Source of the DNA: Neogemmobacter tilapiae
GTDB lineage: Bacteria > Pseudomonadota > Alphaproteobacteria > Rhodobacterales > Rhodobacteraceae
Length of the DNA stretch: 64,000 nucleotides
Direction of reading: 5' to 3'
Assembly (NCBI RefSeq): GCF_014652215.1
Contig: NZ_BMYJ01000004.1
Coordinates: forward strand, 62,001-126,000
This document shows positions 46,154 through 54,868 of this stretch, one piece after another. The position numbers and the translations under genes were made by a program. Below the pieces are notes generated by a model. It was not told the DNA's origin. It did no database searches and was given only the letters and a program-made list of their open reading frames with translations. Position 1 is the stretch's first letter, and every line of letters begins with the position of its first letter.

Positions 46154-47875
46154 TTACTGCCAGGACTTGATCAGCTCGTCATAGGAAACCGTTTCGCCCT
46201 GCGGCTTTTCGTTTTCCAGTTTCGCGACCGGGGCACCGGGGGCATCCAGCCAGACTTGCGGGTCTTGCTCTTCGTTCAGTTTCGGGCCGATGTCGCCCTG
46301 AACGCCGGCGCGTTCCAGACGTTCGAGAACCTTTTCCTGCTCCATGCACAGCGAATCGAGCGCTTCTTGCGGGGTTTTCGCCCCGGCCATAGCGTCGCCG
46401 ATGTTCTGCCACCAGAGTTGGGCCAGTTTCGGATAGTCTGGGATGTTGGTCCCCGTGGGCGACCACTGAACGCGGGCCGGGCTGCGGTAGAATTCGACCA
46501 GCCCGCCGAGTTTCGGGGCGCGTTCGGTGAAGGACGCGTGCTGAATCGTCGATTCCCGAGCAAAGGTCAGGCCAACATGGCTTTTCTTCACATCGACGGT
46601 TTTCGAGGTAACGAACTGGGCATAAAGCCAAGCCGCCTGTGCGCGATCGACCGGGGTCGATTTCATCAGCGTCCAGGAACCCACGTCCTGATAGCCGATC
46701 TTGGTGCCCTCTTTCCAATAAGCACCGTGGGGTGACGGTGCCATGCGCCATTTCGGCGTGCCGTCTTCGTTCATGACCGGAAGGCCGGGTTTGACCATGT
46801 CGGCGGTAAAGGCGGTGTACCAGAACATTTGCTGGGCAATGTTGCCCTGCGCTGGAACGGGGCCTGCCTCACCGAAGGTCATGCCTTGTGCCTCGGGCGG
46901 GGTGAACTTTTGCAGCCATTCGATGGCTTTGGTCACCGCATAGACCGCCGCCGCATCATTGGTGGCCCCGCCACGCGCGACGCAAGAGCCGACAGGACGG
47001 GAGTTTTCATCGACGCGAATGCCCCATTCATCGACGGGAACGCCGTTCGGTTCGCCCACGTCGCCCATGCCGGCCATGGACATCCAGGCATCGGTGTAAC
47101 GCCAGCCAAGGCTGGGGTCTTTCTTGCCATAGTCCATGTTGCCAAAGACGCCCGTTTCCGGCCCGCCCGCATAGGACATATCGCGCCCGGTGAAGAATTC
47201 GGCGATGTCCTCATAGGCCGACCAGTTGACCGGAACGCCAAGATCATAGCCGTATTTGGCTTTGAAATCGTCTTTGGTTTTCTGATCGTTGAACCAGTCG
47301 TAGCGGAACCAATAAAGGTTGGCGAACTGCTGGTCGGGCAGTTGGTAAAGCTGGCCATCGGGGGCGGTGGTGAATTTCGCCCCGATGAAGTCGGCCAGAT
47401 CCAGGCCGGGGTTGGTGACGGAAGCGCCTTCGCCGGCCATCCATTCGGTCAGGCTGCGGGCCTGTTGATAGCGCCAATGGGTGCCGATGAGGTCAGAGTC
47501 GTTGATATAGGCGTCATAAATGTTTTCGCCCGACTGCATTTGCGTTTGCAGCTTTTCAACGACATCGCCTTCGCCGATCAGGTCATGGGTGATCTTGATG
47601 CCGGTGATGGCGGTAAAGGCCGGGGCCAGCACCTTGGATTCATATTCGTGGGTGGTGATGGTTTCGGATACGACCTTGATCTCCATGCCTTGGAAAGGCT
47701 GGGCCGCGTCGATGAACCATTGCATTTCGGCCTCTTGCCCCGCCCGGTCAAGGCTGGACTGATCGCCGATTTCGGCATCGAGGAAGGCTTTCGCCGCCTC
47801 CATGTCGGCCCAGGCAGGCAGGCCGAAGGCCATCATCGCAAGCGCGATGGCGGTGGATGTGTGACGCAATCTCAT
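46154..47875 (-). CDS. glpV: Glycerol ABC transporter substrate-binding protein
   Basis: 573 residues with a signal peptide (MRLRHTSTAIALAMMAFGLPAWAD). It is unusually long for a binding protein, as are the GlpV-type proteins. EIKVVSETITTHEYESKVLAPAF opens the binding lobe; QDVGSWTLMKSTPVDRAQAAWLYAQFV lies in the second lobe. It would deliver glycerol to GlpPQ in the periplasm. ATG 47875 has GGGAGGAG upstream. Function comes from the operon, which matches the glpDSTPQUV arrangement described in Rhizobium. Confidence 0.92.
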   Translation of the reverse strand: MRLRHTSTAIALAMMAFGLPAWADMEAAKAFLDAEIGDQSSLDRAGQEAEMQWFIDAAQPFQGMEIKVVSETITTHEYESKVLAPAFTAITGIKITHDLIGEGDVVEKLQTQMQSGENIYDAYINDSDLIGTHWRYQQARSLTEWMAGEGASVTNPGLDLADFIGAKFTTAPDGQLYQLPDQQFANLYWFRYDWFNDQKTKDDFKAKYGYDLGVPVNWSAYEDIAEFFTGRDMSYAGGPETGVFGNMDYGKKDPSLGWRYTDAWMSMAGMGDVGEPNGVPVDEWGIRVDENSRPVGSCVARGGATNDAAAVYAVTKAIEWLQKFTPPEAQGMTFGEAGPVPAQGNIAQQMFWYTAFTADMVKPGLPVMNEDGTPKWRMAPSPHGAYWKEGTKIGYQDVGSWTLMKSTPVDRAQAAWLYAQFVTSKTVDVKKSHVGLTFARESTIQHASFTERAPKLGGLVEFYRSPARVQWSPTGTNIPDYPKLAQLWWQNIGDAMAGAKTPQEALDSLCMEQEKVLERLERAGVQGDIGPKLNEEQDPQVWLDAPGAPVAKLENEKPQGETVSYDELIKSWQ

Positions 47876-47945
47876 TGGTTCTCCTCCCAAATGTTGCATT
47901 CGTTTTCGGGGGTATGGTCGCGCCCCAGTCGCGTCTTGGTCCTGA

Positions 47946-48347
47946 TCACACCCAGCGAAAGACTGCTGCGGAAAAGATCAGGCAAAGGATCAGGCCGAAC
48001 CAGACAGGTGGGCCAAAGACAGCCAGCCAAGCGGTCGCCAAGAACGCCGAGCCGAGAAGGGAAATGAACAAGCGGTCGCCGCGCGTGGTTTCAATGCGCA
48101 GGATGCCGGTGCGGGGTGTTTCGGGATAGTTGATCGCGAGCACGGTCATGGTGACGAGCAGGCAAGCGATGATCCAGAAGAAGAGGGCGGTGACAAGGGT
48201 CCAGGCCATCCAACCGCCTTGGATCATGGGGTCGGTGAAGCTGATCCCGTCGTCGGAGCGGGGGGCGACGGCGAAGAGGGCCGCGAGGATGGCGAGCATC
48301 AGGGCGGCGAGGCCGATGATGGCGGTGCGGTTGATGGGACGTGTCAT
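47946..48347 (-). CDS. glpU: DUF2160 membrane protein of the glycerol operon
   Basis: A 133-residue protein: a first membrane segment (IIGLAALMLAILAALFAVA), TDPMIQGGWMAWTLVTALFFWIIA, and a C-terminal hydrophobic stretch. The GGWMAWT region and the position between glpQ and glpV match DUF2160/GlpU; its precise role in glycerol transport is unknown. The ATG overlaps the glpQ stop by one base. A longer frame upstream traverses glpQ and is not real. Confidence 0.88.
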   Translation of the reverse strand: MTRPINRTAIIGLAALMLAILAALFAVAPRSDDGISFTDPMIQGGWMAWTLVTALFFWIIACLLVTMTVLAINYPETPRTGILRIETTRGDRLFISLLGSAFLATAWLAVFGPPVWFGLILCLIFSAAVFRWV

Positions 48348-49153
48348 CACACCCTCCCCAGGGCGAAGCCCTTGGCGATGTAGTTGCGGACGAAGTAGAT
48401 CACCAAAGCACCCGGGATGATGGTCAATATTCCGGCGGCGGCCAGAACGCCCCAATCCATGCCCGAGGCTGAAACGGTACGGGTCATGATGGCGGCGATG
48501 GGTTTGGCGTCGGTGGTGGTGAGGGTGCGCGCGAGCAGCAGTTCGACCCATGAGAACATGAAGCAGAAGAAGGCGGCGACGCCGATGCCGGAGGCGATCA
48601 GGGGCATGAAGATTTTGACAAAGAAGCGCGGCCAAGAATAACCGTCGATATAGGCGGTTTCGTCGATCTCTTTCGGAACGCCGCGCATGAAGCCCTCCAA
48701 GATCCAGACCGCCAGCGGCACGTTGAACAGGCAATGCGCCAAGGCGACGGCGATATGCGTGTCGATCAGGCCAAAGGCGGAATAGAACTGAAAGAAGGGC
48801 AGGGCGAACACGGCCGGGGGGGCCATGCGGTTGGTCAAGAGCCAAAAGAACAGATGCTTGTCGCCCATGAAGCGATAGCGGCTGAAGGCATAGGCGGCGG
48901 GCAGGGCCACCGTGATCGAAATCAGCGTGTTCAGCCCCACATAGATCAGGCTGTTGACGTAACCCATATACCAGGACGGATCGGTCAGGATCGTCTGGTA
49001 ATTGCGAAAGGTCAGGTCGGCTGGCCAAAGGGTGAAGGTGGAGGTGATTTCGGTGTTGGTCTTCAGGCTCATCATCAAGAGCCAATAGATCGGCAGCAGC
49101 AGGAAGATCAGATAGGCCAGCATCACAAAGGCGGATGGTTTCACGCGCATCAT
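48347..49153 (-). CDS. glpQ: Glycerol ABC transporter permease 2
   Basis: 268 residues with six membrane segments and the permease EAA-type loop EIDETAYIDGYSWPRFFVKIFMPLI (shown in parts: EIDETAYIDGYSW, KIFMPLI) that contacts the ATPases. It belongs to the carbohydrate MalG-like class. The start overlaps the glpP stop by 4 bases. Works with GlpP, GlpS, GlpT and GlpV. Confidence 0.95.
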   Translation of the reverse strand: MMRVKPSAFVMLAYLIFLLLPIYWLLMMSLKTNTEITSTFTLWPADLTFRNYQTILTDPSWYMGYVNSLIYVGLNTLISITVALPAAYAFSRYRFMGDKHLFFWLLTNRMAPPAVFALPFFQFYSAFGLIDTHIAVALAHCLFNVPLAVWILEGFMRGVPKEIDETAYIDGYSWPRFFVKIFMPLIASGIGVAAFFCFMFSWVELLLARTLTTTDAKPIAAIMTRTVSASGMDWGVLAAAGILTIIPGALVIYFVRNYIAKGFALGRV

Positions 49154-50025
49154 TTGCCCCCCTCGGCCCGGTCAAGGTTGGTCATCACGGTGTAGAAGGC
49201 CCAAGAGACCAGCAGGATGACGAGGTAGTAAAGGATCGAATAGGCGGCTGCCGGGCCAAGGTCGAATTGGCCTGTCGCCATTTTGGCAAGGTCAACCGAC
49301 AGGAAGGTGGTGGAATTGCCGGGGCCGCCGCCTGTGACGACGAAAGGCTCGGTATAGATCATGAAACTGTCCATGAAGCGCAGCAGGATGGCGATCATCA
49401 AGACGCCGGCCATTTTCGGCAGCTCGATATAGCGAAAGACGCTCCAACGGCTGGCTTGGTCGATCTTGGCGGCTTGGTAATAGGCCTGTGGGATGGATTG
49501 CAGACCGGCATAGGCCAGCAGGGCCACCAGCGAAGTCCAGTGCCAGACATCCATCACAATGACGGTGATCCAGGCGTCCAAGGGATCGTTGGTGTAGTTG
49601 TAGTCGATGCCCAAGGCGGCGAGGGTATGGCCCAGAAGGCCAATGTCGACGCGGCCAAAGATCTGCCAGATGGTGCCCACGACGTTGAAGGGGATCAGCA
49701 AGGGCAGGGCCATCAGGACCAAGCAAAGCGAGGACCAAAAGCCGCGCTTGGGCATGTTCAGCGCGATGAAAATGCCCAAGGGCACCTCGATCGCCAAGAT
49801 GATGGCCGAGAAAATGGCCTGCCGGAACAGGCTGTCGTGCATCCGTTCGGAATGGATGGTGTCGTCGAACCAATCCAACCCCGCCCAGAAGAATTCGTTG
49901 TTTCCGAACGTGTCCTGCACGGAATAGTTCACCACGGTCATTAAGGGAATGACGGCGGAAAAGGCCACCACGATCAGGACAGGCAGCACCATGAACCAGG
50001 CGCGGTTGTTCTGGGTCTTGTCCAT
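49150..50025 (-). CDS. glpP: Glycerol ABC transporter permease 1
   Basis: 291 residues, MalF-like permease: six membrane segments and the loop YYQAAKIDQASRWSVFRYIELPKMAG (in parts: AAKIDQASRWSVF, IELPKMAG). It pairs with GlpQ to make the glycerol channel. It overlaps glpT by one base and glpQ by four. Confidence 0.95.
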   Translation of the reverse strand: MDKTQNNRAWFMVLPVLIVVAFSAVIPLMTVVNYSVQDTFGNNEFFWAGLDWFDDTIHSERMHDSLFRQAIFSAIILAIEVPLGIFIALNMPKRGFWSSLCLVLMALPLLIPFNVVGTIWQIFGRVDIGLLGHTLAALGIDYNYTNDPLDAWITVIVMDVWHWTSLVALLAYAGLQSIPQAYYQAAKIDQASRWSVFRYIELPKMAGVLMIAILLRFMDSFMIYTEPFVVTGGGPGNSTTFLSVDLAKMATGQFDLGPAAAYSILYYLVILLVSWAFYTVMTNLDRAEGGK

Positions 50026-51101
50026 CAGACGGCCCCCCCTTGCGGTGCGATGCGCCAGTCATCGGCATAGACGTTGATTTTATTGGGCTGAAAGCTGGCC
50101 TTCGGATCGGCGGGGATCGTGGCGCCTTCGTCCAGAATGGCGTTCACCGGCTTGCCCGCGATGGAACCGCGCACGATGCGGTGACGGCCTACGTCCTCGA
50201 CGCGGGTGACGGCATAGGGCAGGCCTTCCGCACCCAAGGTCACAAACTCAGGCCGGATGCCAATCTGGGTGCGGCCTTGGAGGACGGGGTAGGCCGCACC
50301 CAGAGGCACCGTGCCATCCGGCAGCACGGCGTGGGATCCGTCGATCTGGGCGTCCAGCAGGTTCATGCCGGGTGAGCCGATGAAATAGCCGACAAAGGTA
50401 TGGGCCGGGGTTTCAAACAACTCCTCTGGCGTGCCCATCTGCACGACGCGGCCTTCGTGCATCACGACGACCTTATCGGCAAAGGTCAGCGCCTCGGTCT
50501 GATCATGGGTCACATAGATCATCGTATGGCCAAACTCGCGGTGCAGGGATTTAAGCTGCGTGCGGAGTTCCCATTTCATCTGCGGGTCGATGACGGTCAG
50601 CGGTTCGTCAAACAGGATGGCGTTCACATCCTGCCGGACCATGCCGCGGCCAAGGCTGATCTTTTGCTTGGCATCGGCAGTCAGGCCGCGCGCCTTGCGG
50701 TCCAGCACATCGGTCATGCCGATCATCTGGGCGATGGATTGGACGCGCTGGGAGATCACGCCCGCCTCCATCCCGCGATTGCGCAGGGGGAAGGCGAGGT
50801 TGTCGCGGACGGTCATCGTGTCATAGACGACGGGAAACTGGAAAACCTGCGCAATGTTGCGTTCGGCAGTGGGGGCATCGGTCACGTCGCGGTCGCCGAA
50901 CAGAACGCGGCCATGGCTGGGGCGGACAAGGCCCGAGATGATGTTCAGAAGGGTGGTCTTGCCACAGCCCGAAGCGCCCAGCAGGGCATAGGCCCCGCCG
51001 TCCTGCCAGACGTGATCCATTTCCTTAAGGGCATAGTCACCCGGCCCCTTGGGCTGGGGCAGGTAGGAATGGGCGAGTTTGGAAAGCGTGATCTGCGCCA
51101 T
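50025..51101 (-). CDS. glpT: Glycerol ABC transporter ATPase GlpT
   Basis: 358 residues: Walker A GASGCGKTT, Q-loop FQFPVVYDTM, and Walker B region AILFDEPLTVIDP with switch His in VTHDQTE. The signature helix differs from the usual LSGGQ (LTADAKQKISLGRGMV), and Walker B has the odd EPLTVID. This is a typical degenerate partner in the GlpS/GlpT pair. A TOBE-like domain follows. It starts directly after glpS. Confidence 0.93.
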   Translation of the reverse strand: MAQITLSKLAHSYLPQPKGPGDYALKEMDHVWQDGGAYALLGASGCGKTTLLNIISGLVRPSHGRVLFGDRDVTDAPTAERNIAQVFQFPVVYDTMTVRDNLAFPLRNRGMEAGVISQRVQSIAQMIGMTDVLDRKARGLTADAKQKISLGRGMVRQDVNAILFDEPLTVIDPQMKWELRTQLKSLHREFGHTMIYVTHDQTEALTFADKVVVMHEGRVVQMGTPEELFETPAHTFVGYFIGSPGMNLLDAQIDGSHAVLPDGTVPLGAAYPVLQGRTQIGIRPEFVTLGAEGLPYAVTRVEDVGRHRIVRGSIAGKPVNAILDEGATIPADPKASFQPNKINVYADDWRIAPQGGAV

Positions 51102-52169
51102 TCATGCGGCCCTTGCATAGGGGGCGGGGGCGGCCAGACGCCCCTCGGTGTCGAAAAGGTAGATATAGGCGGGGTCCAGATGGACGGTGACATCCATGCC
51201 GGGGGGCATGTCTTGCACACCATGAACAAGGCCGACCCAAGGCTCGCCCTGATGATCGAGATGCAGGAAGGACTCGGAACCCGTGATTTCGGTGACCTTG
51301 ACCTTGCAGGCAAAGGGCAGGCCGGGGCCGTGCAGCGACAGGTGATTGGCGCGGAAGCCCGCCTGATAGCGGCCATTGGGCAGGCCTTCGGGGGCTTTGG
51401 TGCGGGTGCTGCCAAAGTCGATTTCGCCGCCGGACACTTGGCAGGGCAGGAAATTCATCGGCGGGTCGCTGAACACGCGGGCGGTCAGGGCATCCTGCGG
51501 CTGGCGGTAAACCTGCGGGGTGGGGCCGAATTGGGTGATGCGGCCCTGATGCAGGGTGGCGGTGTTGCCGCCCAGAAGCAGGGCCTCTTCGGGTTCGGTG
51601 GTGGCATAGACAAAGATCGCGCCCGAGGCCTCAAAGATTTTCGGGATTTCGACGCGGAGTTCCTCGCGCAGTTTGTAGTCGAGGTTGGCGAGGGGTTCAT
51701 CCAGCAGAACCAGTTCTGCGCCCTTAACCAAGGCGCGGGCGAGGGCGCAACGCTGTTGCTGGCCGCCCGACAGTTCCAGCGGCTTTCGCGTCAGCATCGG
51801 CGTCAGTTTCAGCATTTCGGCCACGGCTTTGACGCGGCGGTCGATTTCGGCCTTTGATGCGCCTGCAATCCGCAGGGGGGAGGCGATGTTGTCGTAAACG
51901 CTCATCGCCGGGTAATTGATGAATTGCTGGTAGACCATCGCCACCTGACGGTCCTGCACGCGCTGGCCGGTGACATCCTGCCCGTTCCACAGCACACGGC
52001 CCGCGCTGGGCTTGTCCAATCCCGCCATCAGCCGCATCAGGCTGGTCTTGCCGGAAAGCGTTGGCCCCAGCAGGACGTTCATCGTGCCGCCTTGCAGCAC
52101 AAGGTCGGTCGGGTGGATATGCACCCGCCCTTCGACCACGCGACCCACCCCTTGCAGTTCCAGCGTCAT
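51102..52169 (-). CDS. glpS: Glycerol ABC transporter ATPase GlpS
   Basis: 355 residues: Walker A-like GPTLSGKTSLMR, signature LSGGQQQRCALARALVKGA, and Walker B LVLLDEPLANLDYKL. YATTEPEEAL replaces the H-loop VTHDQ with a Thr-Thr-Glu, so the switch His appears absent; GlpT may supply it. The nucleotide-binding heterodimer would drive glycerol import. It overlaps glpD by 4 bases. Confidence 0.93.
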   Translation of the reverse strand: MTLELQGVGRVVEGRVHIHPTDLVLQGGTMNVLLGPTLSGKTSLMRLMAGLDKPSAGRVLWNGQDVTGQRVQDRQVAMVYQQFINYPAMSVYDNIASPLRIAGASKAEIDRRVKAVAEMLKLTPMLTRKPLELSGGQQQRCALARALVKGAELVLLDEPLANLDYKLREELRVEIPKIFEASGAIFVYATTEPEEALLLGGNTATLHQGRITQFGPTPQVYRQPQDALTARVFSDPPMNFLPCQVSGGEIDFGSTRTKAPEGLPNGRYQAGFRANHLSLHGPGLPFACKVKVTEITGSESFLHLDHQGEPWVGLVHGVQDMPPGMDVTVHLDPAYIYLFDTEGRLAAPAPYARAA

Positions 52170-53728
52170 GCCTGCTCCCTCATGAACACTTCAATCGCGG
52201 CCACCTGATCCGCCGTCAGACGCAGCCCCAGCTTTGACCGGCGCCAGACCACATCGCCCGCCTTGCGCGCCCATTCCCGGCCCATCAGCCAGCGCAGTTC
52301 GCGTTCGGTCAGCGTTGCGCCAAAGTTGCGGCCCAGATCGCTGGCCGCTTTCGCGTCACCCAGAACCGCCCAAGCCTCGGTCCCATAGGCGCGGATCATA
52401 CGCCCGGCCCAGTAATCTGTCAGGAAGGAATAATCAGCCTTCAGTTGCGCGATCTTGGCCTGCACCTGATCATGGCCAAAGTCACCGCCGGGCAGGGCGA
52501 CCCGTGCTGTCCAAGCGGCTTTGGCCTGCGGAAAGAAGGGGGCCAGTTTCAGCAGGGCGTTTTCGGCCAGACGGCGATAGGTGGTGATCTTGCCGCCAAA
52601 GACGTTCAGAAGCGGCGCACCGTTCTGATCAAGGCTAAGGACATAATCCCGCGTCGCCGCCGTCGCCGATTTCGCGCCGTCGTTATACAGCGGGCGGACG
52701 CCGGAATAGGTCCAGACGATATCGGCCCGCGTGACGGGCTTGCGGAAATACTGGCTGGCAAAGTTGCAGAGGTATTCCTGTTCCTCGACCGTGCAGATCG
52801 CCTCGCCCGGTTGACCCTGATGGTCTTTGTCGGTGGTGCCGATCAGGGTGAAGTCTTGTTCATAGGGAATGGCAAAGATGATGCGGCCATCGGTGCCTTG
52901 GAAGAAATAGCATTTGTCGTGGTCATAAAGGCGTTTCGTCACGATATGGCTGCCGCGCACCAGGCGGATGCCTTCGGTCGAATTGATCTTGAGCGTGCCA
53001 CGGATCACATCCTGCACCCAAGGGCCGCCCGCATTGACCAAGGCGCGGGCCTTGTGCGTGGCGGGGCCGTCCGGGCCTTGGACGGTCACTTCCCAATGGT
53101 CGGCATGGCGCTGGGCAGAGGTGACCTTGGTGCCGACCATCACCTTTGCGCCGCGCGCTCGGGCGTCACGGGCGTTCAAAACGACAAGGCGGCTGTCTTC
53201 GACCCAGCAGTCGGAATATTCAAAGGCCTTGTGGAATTTCGGGTTCAGAACAGCCCCCGCCGGATCGCGCGTCAGATCCAAAGTGCGCGTGGCGGGCAGG
53301 ATCTGGCGGCCGCCGAGGCGGTCATACATAAACAGCCCCAGCCGGATCAGCCAGGCGGGACGGCGACCCTTCATCCAAGGCATAAAGCGCGACAACAGGC
53401 GGCTGGTGGGCGTGTCGCCTTCAAACCGCATGTCGGGGTGATAGGGCAGCACGAAACGCATGGGCCATGAAATATGCGGCATGGCGACCAAAAGCGTTTC
53501 GCGTTCTTTCAGCGCCTCGCCCACCAGACGGAATTCGAAATATTCCAGATAGCGGAGGCCGCCGTGGAACAGCTTGGTCGAGGCCGAGGAGGTCGCCTGC
53601 GCCAGATCACCCTGTTCGGCCAGAACGACCGAAAGACCCCGTCCCGCCGCATCGCGTGCGATGCCACAGCCGTTGATCCCCCCGCCGATCACAAACAGAT
53701 CGACCATATCCTTGTCGGACTGGCTCAC
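52166..53728 (-). CDS. glpD: Glycerol-3-phosphate dehydrogenase (aerobic)
   Basis: 520 residues: FAD loop DLFVIGGGINGCGIARDAAGRG at the N-terminus, AQATSSASTKLFHGGLRYLE, GGPWVQDVI, and FGGKITTYRRLAENAL. It oxidises glycerol-3-phosphate to dihydroxyacetone phosphate and reduces quinone at the inner face of the membrane. First gene of the minus-strand glp operon; divergent from glpR. Its stop overlaps the glpS start. Confidence 0.97.
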   Translation of the reverse strand: MSQSDKDMVDLFVIGGGINGCGIARDAAGRGLSVVLAEQGDLAQATSSASTKLFHGGLRYLEYFEFRLVGEALKERETLLVAMPHISWPMRFVLPYHPDMRFEGDTPTSRLLSRFMPWMKGRRPAWLIRLGLFMYDRLGGRQILPATRTLDLTRDPAGAVLNPKFHKAFEYSDCWVEDSRLVVLNARDARARGAKVMVGTKVTSAQRHADHWEVTVQGPDGPATHKARALVNAGGPWVQDVIRGTLKINSTEGIRLVRGSHIVTKRLYDHDKCYFFQGTDGRIIFAIPYEQDFTLIGTTDKDHQGQPGEAICTVEEQEYLCNFASQYFRKPVTRADIVWTYSGVRPLYNDGAKSATAATRDYVLSLDQNGAPLLNVFGGKITTYRRLAENALLKLAPFFPQAKAAWTARVALPGGDFGHDQVQAKIAQLKADYSFLTDYWAGRMIRAYGTEAWAVLGDAKAASDLGRNFGATLTERELRWLMGREWARKAGDVVWRRSKLGLRLTADQVAAIEVFMREQA

Positions 53729-53784
53729 GTTTCTCTCCTCGCTCCCGGCCCCAGTTGCGCCAGCTTGGCCGCTTCTGTCAAAGA

Positions 53785-53878
53785 CTATTTTCGTTTATGC
53801 GCGCTTTTTGTTGATAGCGAACATTCGCGCGCGCTGCGAGGGGCAATTATCCCTTTTGTTCAGAAAGGGATAATTGCC
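53785..53878. promoter_or_regulatory. Control region between glpD and glpR
   Basis: It contains CTATTTTCGTTTATGCGCGC (53785-53804) and GATAGCGAACATTCGCG (about 53813-53829), which recall the TTCG.T...CGAA half-sites used by DeoR/GlpR proteins. It also contains a perfect 15-bp inverted repeat GGCAATTATCCCTTT (53842-53856) / AAAGGGATAATTGCC (53864-53878) with a 7-base loop. Either could be the GlpR operator; the second is the stronger structure. Confidence 0.6.
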
Positions 53879-53982
53879 GAAAAGTAAGATCGTCGATCCG
53901 CAGCAAAGCGCGCTTTCGGAATAACCGCATGACCAAAGCCACGGCTTGTGGCATTTCTGAAGCGGCAGAGTGGGGGAATCAC

Positions 53983-54744
53983 GTGGCGCTTAGTTTCCGG
54001 CAGACCGAAATTCTGGACATCGCCCGCACCGAGGGGCGTGTGGTGGTCGAGGCTTTGGCCGAACGTTTCGCGGTGACGGTGCAGACCATCCGGCGCGATC
54101 TGTCCGACCTTTCGGATGCGGGGCTTTTGGACCGGGTGCATGGCGGGGCGGTGATGCGGACGGGGGTCAGCAACATCGGCTATGAGGAACGCCGCCGGAT
54201 GAACGATGGGGCCAAGGCCGCCATCGGGCGGCTGTGCGCGCAGGCGATCCCGGACAATTCCAGCATGATCCTGAACCTTGGGACAACGACCGAGGCTGTG
54301 GCGCGGGAATTGCTGAACCATCGAAACATCACGGTGATCACCAACAACATGAATGTGGCGAACATTCTGGTGGCGAATGAAAGCTGCGAGATTGTCGTGG
54401 CGGGGGGGGCTTTGCGGCGGTCGGATGGGGGGTTGGTGGGGGAATTGACCACCGAATTCATCGGGCAGTTCAAGGCGGATTATGCGGTGATCGGGACGTC
54501 GGCCTTGGATGCCGATGGGGATTTGCTGGATTACGATCTGGCCGAGGTGCGGGTGTCGCGGGCGATCATCCGGCAATCGCGGCAGTCTTTTTTGGTGAGC
54601 GATGCGTCAAAGCTGACGCGGTCTGCCCCAGCGCGGCTAGCCTCGCTGGGCGATCTGGACGCGATGTTCACCGACCAGCCCCTGCCGGAAGGGCTGGCGC
54701 AGAAATGCGCCGAATGGGGGACGGCCGTGCATGTGGCGGGGTAG
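53983..54744 (+). CDS. glpR: DeoR-family glycerol-3-phosphate regulon repressor
   Basis: About 253 residues from GTG 53983, which gives LSFRQTEILDIARTEGRVVVEALA with GGGGG 6 bases upstream; ATG 53929 would add 18 untypical residues. The N-terminal helix-turn-helix is LAERFAVTVQTIRRDLSDLSDAGLL, followed by DRVHGGAV (in part). The sugar-phosphate domain has NLGTTTEAVA and TNNMNVANIL. It probably represses glpD and the transporter, with glycerol-3-phosphate as inducer, as in E. coli GlpR. Confidence 0.9.
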   Translation: MALSFRQTEILDIARTEGRVVVEALAERFAVTVQTIRRDLSDLSDAGLLDRVHGGAVMRTGVSNIGYEERRRMNDGAKAAIGRLCAQAIPDNSSMILNLGTTTEAVARELLNHRNITVITNNMNVANILVANESCEIVVAGGALRRSDGGLVGELTTEFIGQFKADYAVIGTSALDADGDLLDYDLAEVRVSRAIIRQSRQSFLVSDASKLTRSAPARLASLGDLDAMFTDQPLPEGLAQKCAEWGTAVHVAG

Positions 54745-54800
54745 GTGAGGGTTGATCGGAAGGGCCATAGGTTTGCGACTGTGCTACACGGCGACCAGCC

Positions 54801-54836
54801 GGGCCACGCCCTCCGCCCCCCGGGCGCGCGTGGCCC
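54801..54836. terminator. Hairpin between convergent glpR and the aminotransferase gene
   Basis: 9-bp arms GGGCCACGC (54801-54809) and GCGTGGCCC (54828-54836). It lies in a 124-bp convergent gap with no other signal. Confidence 0.5.
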
Positions 54837-54868
54837 TCGGTGCCTTGCTTTCGTAAAGCGCAAGCGGG

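Noticed and set aside
48348-49175. Fusion of a long upstream frame to the DUF2160 protein
   Set aside because: The upstream part is an out-of-frame reading of glpQ; the overlap TGATG at 48345-48349 gives the natural GlpU start.
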